Of a stretch of 9,827 bases of DNA, positions 1-7,800 are shown piece by piece. Source of the DNA: Armatimonadota bacterium (GTDB lineage Bacteria; Armatimonadota; Armatimonadia; Armatimonadales; Armatimonadaceae); assembly GCA_014381035.1 (NCBI GenBank), contig JACMIS010000268.1:1-9827 (forward strand), in the 5' to 3' direction. The notes beneath the pieces are model-generated. The model saw only the letters and a list, made by a program, of their open reading frames with translations, had not been told where the DNA came from and did no database searches. Numbering within the stretch: the first letter of the stretch is position 1; every line of letters starts with the position of its first letter. Made by a program: the position numbers and the translations under genes.

Positions 1-133
1 CTAATTGTCGGGCGGGTTGGTCCGGGCGCCACTTTTCGGCAATGTAGTGAGTGACACCGCCCGAAGTTAGTTCGGGGAGTATCGGCGCAGACGGTGGCGA
101 TCTTGCGGGCGGACGCTCCGTCCGCCGCCCCCG
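1..133. other. Unassigned region downstream of the ankyrin genes
   Basis: I recognise no gene here. On the minus strand the frame of the upstream ankyrin gene stays open past its TAA stop for 44 codons, to the window edge. The distal part reads like protein (GVTHYIAEKWRPDQP), but there is no ATG, GTG or TTG in that frame to start it. The segment could be the edge of a dispersed repeat, a decayed gene tail or chance. Another minus-strand frame ends at a TAG at 1-3 after only about 20 codons and is not convincing. Confidence 0.3.
108..126 (-). terminator. GC-rich hairpin after the first ankyrin gene, possible terminator
   Basis: An 8-bp perfect stem (GGCGGACG / CGTCCGCC) with a 3-base loop lies 7 bases past the TAA stop of the ankyrin gene. 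On the minus strand no T-run follows it, so it is not a classical intrinsic terminator in that direction. It may instead protect the 3' end of the transcript. On the plus strand a T-rich run does follow (134-142), but no plus-strand gene ends here. Confidence 0.4.
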
Positions 134-2098
134 TTATTTTTTCGCGAGAAGCGCGACCGCGTTTTTCAAGCCGTGCTTGCGGGCGATTGCGACCGTGTTG
201 TCGCCGTGTTTATCGCGCAGAGAGCGGTTCGCGCCGTGTTTGAGCAGGTACCGCAGAGCGCGTTCGTCGAAGTAGTGTTTATTGGAAACGGCGCGATGGA
301 GCGCGGTTCGTCCGTCTTTGTCGGCGGCGTTGATGTTCGCGCCGCGCCGCAACAGTTCCTCCGCTAGATCGAAGCAGCCCGACTGGACCGCCCTCATGAA
401 CGCAGTCACGCCTTGCCTGGTCGCCGCATGGATGTTCGCGCCGCGCCGGAGCAGAAGTCGGAAGCACGCCTTGCCGTCCCGCTCGTCGCGGGCGTAATCT
501 TCCCCGGATTCTTCTAATTCCGCCATTTCGTGTTGCGTGTCCCGCGCCGTCTGCACCCGCGAGATCGTCGCCATCAGCGCGGTGGATTCGTCCCCATCGG
601 TCTTTCCGACGAACCGGGCGTCCGGCGAGGCTCCCCGGTCGAGTAGCGTTTCCAGAAGCGCGGGGGGCGCGGACCGTGCGGCATACACCGCGACCGGGCT
701 TTTTTGCAGGCGTAGTCCCGCCGCCACCAGAATATCGAGTAGGCGAATCCGGTTCGCGCGGGACATCGGGGGAATATCGCCGTTACCGCTGTTTTCGGCG
801 GTGCGCCCCGCCGCCCGCGCGTAGGCTTGCGCGACGGCGTTCGTCCGCGCCGGGGTGTCAAACCGCGCCCCGTGTTTGAGCAACGCTTCCACCACGGGGA
901 TGTGTCCGTACTCGATTGCCCGTGCCAGCGGGAAAAGGCTTTCGCGCCAATCGTCCCCGGAAACCTGTGCGTCCGGGCTTTTGTCGACCGGGACGGCGTT
1001 GGGATCGGCTTTGTGCTCAAGCAATAGCGTTACCATGGCGACATTGCCCGCTTTGACCGCGACATGCAGCGCGTTTTCCCCCTCGGAGTCGGTCGCTTTG
1101 ACCGGTGCGCCGCGTTCCAGAAGCACCGTTGCCGCGTTCGCCGCATCCACGCTAGCCGCCGCCATCAGCGCGGTTTCACCGGTCTGTGCGTCGGTACCGT
1201 TGATGTCCGCACCGCCGTCCAGAAGCCGTTTTACCGCGTCCGTGTCGTTCATCGCGGACGCCTCGGTCAGCGTCAAGGTCGTCAGCGGTGCCAGAAGCGC
1301 GACGACTTTTTTGTGTTTTTGCTTCCGCGCCCAGTTGAGCGCGGATTCCCCGTCCTTCGTGCGAAGGTTCGGGTCCGCGCCCCCCGCGAGCAGGACGCGC
1401 ACCAGATCGGCGTCGCCGGTCCCGCTCGCAATCAGGAGGGCAGTCAGCCCCCGCGCCTCGGTGGCGTTGGGGTCGGCACCGTTTTGCAGAAGATAAGCGA
1501 CCAGCGGCTTGGGGTCCGTGTTGTCGCCACCGATGTCCGACCGGACCGCCTCCAGCAACGGGAACCTGCCGCCTATTTCGGTCGGTTTGGGGAAGCCGAC
1601 GTTGACGGTATCGATAGGCGTCTGACAGCCCGCGCTGACGCCGCGCTCGATCAGATGCCGGACGCTTTCGAGGTCGCCGAGCGACGCCGCCGCCAGCAAG
1701 AGCGATTCGCCCGATTCGGTGGTGCCGTTTGTCGTGTCGGTGACGGTGCGCAGGAGACGGCGAAACACCGGCAGGAACCGCTCCCGTGTCCACGGTACGC
1801 GCGGCGGTGTCAAACCCATCCCGCACATAGCCGTGTTCGGTCGCGCCGCGAGTTCGAGGGCGAGTGAAGTCGCACTCGAGGGATGCGGCGAACGGGTGAG
1901 AAGTTGTTCGAGACGCGGCAAATCGCCGTCCTGAACCGCTTTGGCGAGTGCCTCTTCGTGGGTTTGCGGTTTCGGCGGGGCTTGCGCTTCCTCGGCGACC
2001 GGGTCGGTGTCTTGCGCGATGGCGACTCCGCCGACGCTACCGGCGAGAGCGAGCAGGATCGAGGCAACGAGTAAGGGGAATAATCCCGGTCGTTTCAT
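134..2098 (-). CDS. Exported ankyrin-repeat protein (second of a tandem pair)
   Basis: The product is a 654-residue solenoid protein with an N-terminal signal peptide: MKR, a hydrophobic core, and a likely signal peptidase I site after AIA near residue 28. It is therefore probably periplasmic or secreted. About 13-14 ankyrin repeats fill the rest; typical repeat ends are LLQNGADPNATE, LLAGGADPNLRT, LLDGGADINGTD and LLRRGANINAADKDGRTALH. A charged insertion rich in E, D and R (about residues 513-540) interrupts one repeat near the C-terminus. Ankyrin stacks bind proteins; no catalytic domain is visible and the partner is unknown. I chose the ATG at 2098 because AAAGGA lies 12 bases before it and it begins the signal peptide directly. 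The ATG at 2110 adds four residues but abuts the same AAAGGA with no spacing. It follows its paralogue by 54 bases and is probably cotranscribed with it. Confidence 0.9.
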   Translation of the reverse strand: MKRPGLFPLLVASILLALAGSVGGVAIAQDTDPVAEEAQAPPKPQTHEEALAKAVQDGDLPRLEQLLTRSPHPSSATSLALELAARPNTAMCGMGLTPPRVPWTRERFLPVFRRLLRTVTDTTNGTTESGESLLLAAASLGDLESVRHLIERGVSAGCQTPIDTVNVGFPKPTEIGGRFPLLEAVRSDIGGDNTDPKPLVAYLLQNGADPNATEARGLTALLIASGTGDADLVRVLLAGGADPNLRTKDGESALNWARKQKHKKVVALLAPLTTLTLTEASAMNDTDAVKRLLDGGADINGTDAQTGETALMAAASVDAANAATVLLERGAPVKATDSEGENALHVAVKAGNVAMVTLLLEHKADPNAVPVDKSPDAQVSGDDWRESLFPLARAIEYGHIPVVEALLKHGARFDTPARTNAVAQAYARAAGRTAENSGNGDIPPMSRANRIRLLDILVAAGLRLQKSPVAVYAARSAPPALLETLLDRGASPDARFVGKTDGDESTALMATISRVQTARDTQHEMAELEESGEDYARDERDGKACFRLLLRRGANIHAATRQGVTAFMRAVQSGCFDLAEELLRRGANINAADKDGRTALHRAVSNKHYFDERALRYLLKHGANRSLRDKHGDNTVAIARKHGLKNAVALLAKK

Positions 2099-2152
2099 GG
2101 TGCGTTCCATTCCTTTCGGCGAGCAGGGCAGCGGTTTTCGTGTGTTTGATCG

Positions 2153-4306
2153 TTACTTTCTTTTCGCGGCGAGCAGGGCTTCCACTGCGGAAAAGCCGTT
2201 CTTTTTTGCCAGAATCAGAGCCGTGGTAATGCCATCGCTTGCTACCGTTTTTTTATCCGCGCCGTTCCCGATCAGGAGCGCGACCATCGCCGGGTGCCCG
2301 TCGCGGTTCGGCGGGTCACTGTCCGATTCATCGGATTCGCGCTCACGCTCCGCCGCCCATTCCGCGTTGCTTCCGTCGTCAATCGCCAGCATCAATGCGG
2401 AATAACCCGCCGTGTCGCGGCGAGTACTGTCGGCTTTTTTCCGCAGGAGCCACGTCATCGCCGCCGTATTCTTGCCTTCGGCGGCGACCCGTAACAGAAC
2501 GGTACGTCCTTTTTTATCGGTCGCCTCTAATTTCGCCCCGCGCTTTAGCAGTTCCCCGGCGATACCGTACTGCCCCGATTCGATAGCCGTCATCAGGGGA
2601 GTCTCGCCAGTGTCGCGGCTCGCGTCGTTGACATCCGCGCCCGCTTTCAGCAAAAGATCGAAGCACTCCCGGAGGCTATCGTCGCGTTTCCGCAGTTCGC
2701 GTTTTTCGGAGACGGACAGCGGTTTGTCCGGGCGGACCCGTGACGCTCGTTGCCCTTCCCTGATCGCCGAGATCGCTGCCATCAGCGCGGTTTTATCCTC
2801 GTCTCGGTACTGGAAATGTGCGTTCGGTGAACCACCCTTTTCCAGAAGGTACTCTACCAGTCCGGTTTGCTCCCGTTGTGTCACGATAGCCACCGCCCCG
2901 ACCGCGTCCACGCTCACGCCCGCGCTCACCAGCAAATCCAGAATCGTGAACTGCGCGTCCAAAAAGGCTTCGCCGCGTTTGGCTTTCCCCGCCCGTAGTT
3001 CGCGAGAGCGGAGGAATGGTTCCCTGCCCGCGTTTCGAAGCAGATTCGCGAGCGCGACTTCCCCCTGTCGGTTTGTCCCGACGTTCACGCCACGTTTCAG
3101 TAGCAACGCGACCGTTTCCGGTTGCGTCGCGCCGACGGCGATAGTAAGAGGGGTAGAAACATAGGGAACAGGGGAAACCACGGCGTTGATGTCGGCACCC
3201 GCCCGAAGCAACACGGGGATCACGGCATCGCTACCGGACGCCGCCGCGAAATGGAGCGCGTTTCTACCGCTTTCGGGGTCTTTCTGGTGTATATTCGCGC
3301 CGGATGCAATCAGTAGCCGGACCGCTTCGGCGGCATCCCCTTTCGCCGCCGCCGCGAGTGGGGTCTCCCCGACCGGCTCTACCCGTGACGTTCCCGTTTT
3401 ATGGTCATACAAAAACTCGGGGCGTCTCGCGTTGGGGTCGGCACCGCCCGAAAGCAGTTCCCTCAATCGCGCCGTATCGTCGAAGTGCGCGGCTTCCCAC
3501 AGATCCAGCGTGGTGGCGGGGCGTAGCGCGGCGACAACGCCCTCGGCACCGCCAAACATCGCCCAGCGAAGCGCGGTCCGGTCAAACGGACCCCGCTTTT
3601 GTGGGTCGGCACCTTTGGCGAGTAAAAGGCGCGTGAGTTCGGGGCGTTTGTACTGTGCCGCCTGAATCAGCGGCGTCACACCGTTTGCGTCGGCGGCGTT
3701 CACGTCCGCGCCCTGCGCAATAAGATAAACGGCGACCGGGTGCGGGTCCGGCTCAAGGAACCCCGCGTTCGTTAAGAAATGGAGCAACACATTCTCGCCC
3801 CCCACCGATTTCCCGGAATCATTCGTCAGCAGGTTGGTTCGGGCGTTGATCTTCGCGCCGCGCACGACTAGCGACTTGACCAGGGCGAGATCGCCGGATT
3901 GCGTCGCGACCATTAGGAGCGTCATCCCGTAGCCCGGCGTGGCGATATTCACGTCGCGAGTTCGCCCGGCGAGGAGTCGGAAGATCGGCAGGTTTTCGGG
4001 GAACCCGGTCGCCTTCAGAACGAGGGGGACGGCGTATTCCGGGTTCCCGCCGTCGTAAACACGCGCTTCGGGGGATGCCCCCGCCGCCAGTGCGGCTTGG
4101 ACCGCTCGTAAATCGCTCCGTCCGATCGCATCCCGCAAGGCGCGGTTGGCGGGCATGTCCGGTAGATAGCGTTCGGTGTTTTCCGAATGTACCACCACCG
4201 CATAGGGAGATGGCTCCTGGGCGAACACCGGCATCGTGACACCCAAAATGACGAACGCGGCGCAAAGAACGCCTGCCCTATCGCGAGAGGATGGCAATTT
4301 TCGCAT
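2153..4306 (-). CDS. Exported ankyrin-repeat protein (first of a tandem pair)
   Basis: The product has 717 residues, with a signal peptide: a basic start MRKLPSSRDR, a hydrophobic segment, and a likely cleavage after VFA at residue 29. The cysteine at 15 is not in a lipobox. About 14 ankyrin repeats follow, with ends such as LIAQGADVNAADANGVTPL, LLLAKGADPQKRG, LLRAGADINA and LLKAGADVNDASRDTGETPL. Two charged insertions break the solenoid: about residues 505-548 (rich in R, K and E) and about 645-672 (very acidic, DESDSD). The whole layout matches the downstream gene, so the pair arose by tandem duplication. No enzymatic domain is seen; the role is presumably protein binding outside the cytoplasm. 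A GTG at 4345 would add 13 residues ahead of the signal peptide; I prefer the ATG at 4306 although neither start has a strong ribosome binding site. Confidence 0.88.
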   Translation of the reverse strand: MRKLPSSRDRAGVLCAAFVILGVTMPVFAQEPSPYAVVVHSENTERYLPDMPANRALRDAIGRSDLRAVQAALAAGASPEARVYDGGNPEYAVPLVLKATGFPENLPIFRLLAGRTRDVNIATPGYGMTLLMVATQSGDLALVKSLVVRGAKINARTNLLTNDSGKSVGGENVLLHFLTNAGFLEPDPHPVAVYLIAQGADVNAADANGVTPLIQAAQYKRPELTRLLLAKGADPQKRGPFDRTALRWAMFGGAEGVVAALRPATTLDLWEAAHFDDTARLRELLSGGADPNARRPEFLYDHKTGTSRVEPVGETPLAAAAKGDAAEAVRLLIASGANIHQKDPESGRNALHFAAASGSDAVIPVLLRAGADINAVVSPVPYVSTPLTIAVGATQPETVALLLKRGVNVGTNRQGEVALANLLRNAGREPFLRSRELRAGKAKRGEAFLDAQFTILDLLVSAGVSVDAVGAVAIVTQREQTGLVEYLLEKGGSPNAHFQYRDEDKTALMAAISAIREGQRASRVRPDKPLSVSEKRELRKRDDSLRECFDLLLKAGADVNDASRDTGETPLMTAIESGQYGIAGELLKRGAKLEATDKKGRTVLLRVAAEGKNTAAMTWLLRKKADSTRRDTAGYSALMLAIDDGSNAEWAAERERESDESDSDPPNRDGHPAMVALLIGNGADKKTVASDGITTALILAKKNGFSAVEALLAAKRK

Positions 4307-4378
4307 AACAACTACTTTGAACCTGTTGTCTGCTTTTCGCTTCACAGTAAAAACGGCTTACGCGGGAACTGTTCCGGC

Positions 4379-4407
4379 TTGACAGGGGGCTTCTTGTGCG
4401 GTACTAT
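4379..4407 (+). promoter_or_regulatory. Consensus housekeeping-sigma promoter for tRNA-Glu
   Basis: A perfect -35 box TTGACA (4379-4384) is followed by exactly 17 bases and a -10 box TACTAT (4402-4407, five of six to consensus). Transcription would start near 4414, about 40 bases before the tRNA. This is the strongest promoter I can see in the window, as expected for a stable RNA gene. It lies inside the intergenic region upstream of the minus-strand ankyrin genes, whose own promoter I could not identify. Confidence 0.85.
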
Positions 4408-4454
4408 CGTTAGGCTTTCGGAAATGACTTATTTTCGCTGGCTACGTGTGATAT

Positions 4455-4528
4455 GGCCCGTTAGTCTAGGGGTCCAGGACGTCTCCCTTTCACGGAGAAG
4501 ACCAGGGGTTCAAATCCCCTACGGGCTA
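4455..4528 (+). tRNA. tRNA-Glu (anticodon TTC)
   Basis: A full cloverleaf can be drawn over 74 bases. The acceptor arm is 4455-4461 with 4521-4527, and the D-arm has the Glu-like GTCTAGGGGTCCAGGAC. The anticodon stem TCTCC/GGAGA encloses the loop CTTTCAC, giving anticodon TTC at 4489-4491. The T-arm is AGGGG TTCAAAT CCCCT, and the discriminator base is A at 4528. The layout matches E. coli tRNA-Glu closely. CCA is not encoded, so it must be added by a nucleotidyltransferase. The first acceptor pair is G-U rather than G-C. It decodes GAA and GAG and would also supply Glu-tRNA for tetrapyrrole synthesis in bacteria that use that route. Confidence 0.97.
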
Positions 4529-4531
4529 TGT

Positions 4532-4587
4532 ATAAAAAGAAAGAACGTTCCGGGGCGGATTCGCCCCGGAACGTTCTTTCTTTTTAT
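4532..4587 (+). terminator. 26-bp perfect inverted repeat, terminator of tRNA-Glu
   Basis: The two arms, 4532-4557 and 4562-4587, are exact reverse complements over 26 bases around a GATT loop. The core is GC-rich (CCGGGGCG / CGCCCCGG) and the outer part is A-rich on the left and T-rich on the right. The right arm thus ends in a U-rich run (TTCTTTCTTTTTAT), as in an intrinsic terminator. The symmetry allows termination from either direction. It begins three bases after the tRNA. Confidence 0.88.
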
Positions 4588-4677
4588 GTGCCGGAGTTGC
4601 ATTACATATTACGAAATACGGTTGTAAAAGCGTAACTACAGGGAACTTGCGACGGGTTACATGTTTCTAATAGAAGG

Positions 4678-4705
4678 TTGACGATGAAGATAAACCGAAT
4701 ATTGT
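4678..4705 (+). promoter_or_regulatory. Candidate promoter for the PAS sensor gene
   Basis: TTGACG (4678-4683, five of six to the -35 consensus) is followed after 16 bases by TATTGT (4700-4705, four of six to the -10 consensus). A start near 4712 would give a leader of about 155 bases. A GATAAT at 4781-4786 is another possible -10 box but has no good -35 partner. Confidence 0.35.
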
Positions 4706-4798
4706 CTTTTCTTCACGTCCTGATGCGCTGATGAAACGTTTGGAGGCGGGTTTAACGTATTGTTGCGTTCTCTCGCGACCGATAATAGTGTTCTAATG

Positions 4799-4816
4799 TG
4801 GCGAAGTTTGTCGCCA
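4799..4816 (+). promoter_or_regulatory. Small inverted repeat upstream of the PAS sensor gene
   Basis: TGGCGA and TCGCCA form a 6-bp dyad around a 6-base centre, ending 52 bases before the start codon. In DNA it could be an operator; in RNA, a leader hairpin. No T-run follows, so it is not a terminator. A dyad this short can occur by chance. Confidence 0.25.
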
Positions 4817-4868
4817 AAAGAATGTTTCCCCGTCTTATCGGGTACATTATCCTGAGTTTAGCACGCGT

Positions 4869-7800
4869 ATGAGAGACGGCTCCTCCAAAAAATCAGTTTC
4901 CGGACTGCAAGTAGATAACGTCGCCGACACGGTGAGCGGGCTTTTTTCCACGCTGGCTGATGCCATGCCACAGTTTGTGTGGGCAACGGACGCGGACGGC
5001 TCGCATTTTTACTACAGTCGCCGCTGGTACGAGTACACCGGCATGTCCGAATCCGAGAGCATGGGGTTCGGATTTGCGATTCCTTTACACCCCGACGACC
5101 ATGAACGCACACTGAAGCGGTGGCGTCAGGCGTGGGAAGCGGGCGAAGACTACGACATCGAGTACCGGTTCCGGCGACACGACGGCGTTTATCGCTGGTT
5201 TGTCGGGCGGGCAATGCCAATACGCGATGCCGCGACCGGCAGGGTACGCATGTGGATCGGCACCTGTACCGACATTGACGACGCTCGCCGGGCGTTCGAC
5301 GCGCTGCGAGAGTCGCAGGATCAATTCACGGTCGCTTTGCGTGCCGCCCACCTCGGCACCTGGCAGTATGACTTCGCCGCACAAGGAATGACTGTTTCCG
5401 CCGAGACGCGGGAGATCTTCGGCATCGAGGAGGACGGTATATTCACGGTAAGCACCTTCAGTGACCGTATTCACCACGAATATGTCGCGCAAGTGCTCGC
5501 CGACTTCGGGCGCGTCGTCAATCGAGAGACCGACGAATTCATCGCACGCTATCCTATTGTGCGACCGGACGGTTCGGTGCGCCATGCACACCTTTTGGGA
5601 CGGTATTACCCCGGCGGCGATGGCGGCAAAGAACGCGTTTCCGGCGTGATTCAGGATGTCACCGAATCGCAGAACACGCTGGATGCCTTGCAGGATTCGT
5701 TTAACTCGCTCCAGGATTCGCAGGGGAAACTTTCACTCGCGTTACAAACGGCGCGACTCGGCACCTGGGAGTTCGACTATGCGACGCAACTATTCGATAT
5801 TTCCCCGCGCACCATGGAACTGTTTGGCGTCGGAAATTCAACGCTCTCGTTGGATGAGTGGGACGCGCTTCTCCATGAGGAAGACCGGGCAACGGTCATT
5901 GCTGCCGCGACTGCGATGATCGAGCAGACCGCACCGTATGAGGCGGACGACGCCGTTATCGAACTCCAGTACCGCACACGGCGCCCGGATAACACGGTCC
6001 GGTATTTGCTCGTGACAGGATCACGATTGTTCGGGGCGGATGGCAAAGCGGTTCGCGTCGCGGGTGTTACGCAAGATGTCACCGAGGAGCGCAACACTCT
6101 GGATGCCCTGCGCGAATCCGCCGAGGCATTACGTGAGTCCGAGTCGCGGTTCCGCTCCGTCGTCAGCAATGCGCCGATCATTGTATTCGCCCTCGATAAA
6201 AACGGCATATTTACCTTCCATGACGGGGCAGGGCTCACCGCCGCCGGACGGAAACCCGGTTTCAGTGTCGGACGTTCGGTGTGGGATGTATACGCCGAAT
6301 TTCCCGAACTGCTGGAACAAACGCGCCGCGCCCTCGCTGGCGAGACCACGTCGTGGCGGCTTACCATGCGTGGCGTAACGTACGACACTCAGGCAACCCC
6401 GATTCTGGATGAAAATGGTGCGATAGACGGCATCATCGGCGTCGCGTTTAACGTTTCCGAGCAGAATGAGATCGAACGGCTTCTGCGCGAGTCCGAGGAA
6501 CGGTTCCGACTCGCCACGCAATCCGCGCAACTGGGAGTCTGGGAATTTGGCGGACCGGTGGATCGCCTTACCGAGTGGTTCGTAGACCCTTCTATCATGT
6601 TGCCTCGCGTGGACGGAATGTTCCGGCGAATCTTTGATTTCGGGGAGAACGACCGCATCACAACGCCCGACGTTGTTTCGCGGATTCATCCTGCTGATCT
6701 CGCCCGCGCCGAGCCACTCGGGGAGAAGCACATCGCGGGCGAACCTTACCTGGACGAATACCGGATCATCCGCCCCACCGATAATGCCGTGCGCTGGATC
6801 CGATCCACAGGGCGATTGTATGTCGAGCGCGACAACGCAATCAGTCGCTTTGTCGGCACGGTACAGGATATTACCGAAGCCCGCGAAGCGGAAGAGTCCC
6901 TGCGCGAATCGGAATCCCGGTTCCGCAACCTCGCTGACAATATCTCCCAACTCGCCTGGATGACCGACGAAACCGGGTGGATCTTCTGGTACAACCAGCG
7001 TTGGTTCGATTACACCGGTACCACTCTTGAGGAGATGCAGGGTTGGGGATGGCAAAAGGTACACCACCCGGATTATGTGGGGGATGTTACCGAAAAATTC
7101 GCGGATCACGTTAACCGGGGGTTGATCTGGGAGGACACTTTCCCCATCCGCGGCGCGGATGGGGGGTACCGATGGTTCCTGTCACGGGCGGTGCCTTTGC
7201 GCGATGAAGAGGGGAAGATCGTGCGCTGGTTCGGCACGAATACCGACATCACCGATTCCCGTCGTGCTGATGAAGAGGTGCGCCGCTCCGAGGAACGGTT
7301 CCGCTCCTTGATTACCGCGACCGCGCAGATCGTTTGGACGACGCGGGCAAGCGGTGCCTTTATGTCCGCACAACCGGGGTGGGCAGCATTCACCGGACAA
7401 TCGCCAAGCGAATACAAAGGGGCGGGGTGGTTAGATGCGGTTCACGAGGACGACCGCGATGATACCGCGCAACAGTGGCAAGAGGCGGTGGCGACACATA
7501 ATACATTCATGACGGAGCACCGGTTGCGCCGTGCCGATGGCGTTTATCGCTATATGCTGGTCCGTGCCGTCCCCGTGCTGGAATCGGACGGCACCGTGCG
7601 GGAATGGATCGGGGTACACACCGATATTACCGAGCGCAAAGAAGCCGAGTTCGCGCTGTCCGAATATGCAAATAAGCAAGCGCGTGTCGCCGAAACGTTG
7701 CAACGCTCGCTCCTGAACACGCCGCCCACGCATGCCTTCCCCGGTGTCACCTTTTCGACGAAATACGAACCGGCGCTGGATGAGGCGCAAGTCGGTGGCG

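Larger units (their letters stand above)
4588..4868. other. Noncoding leader region before the PAS sensor gene
   Basis: These 281 bases contain no supported gene and are visibly more AT-rich than the flanking coding DNA, as expected for a promoter region. The frame of the downstream gene closes at a TAA at 4794-4796 and has no earlier ATG, GTG or TTG, so the gene does not extend into it. A candidate promoter and a small inverted repeat are listed separately. Confidence 0.6.

Noticed and set aside
855..1867. Long plus-strand open frames (213 and 267 codons) opposite the first ankyrin gene
   Set aside because: They overlap the ankyrin gene in antisense, are rich in Arg, Ser and Ala as expected from GC-rich antisense frames, and show no domain. 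The minus-strand frame has clear ankyrin repeats.
2412..3164. Plus-strand open frame of 250 codons opposite the other ankyrin gene
   Set aside because: Its Ser/Arg-rich composition is an antisense shadow of the repeats, and no start signal or family resemblance is seen.
134..4306. Ankyrin repeats considered as a tandem DNA repeat array or a toxin/antitoxin or defence pair
   Set aside because: Repeats are diverged at DNA level and only periodic in the protein; no toxin, nuclease, protease or other effector domain is visible and both proteins appear exported.
6129..7109. Minus-strand open frame of 326 codons opposite the PAS sensor gene
   Set aside because: It lies wholly within the PAS region, which has unmistakable domain motifs on the plus strand; the antisense product has no recognisable motif.
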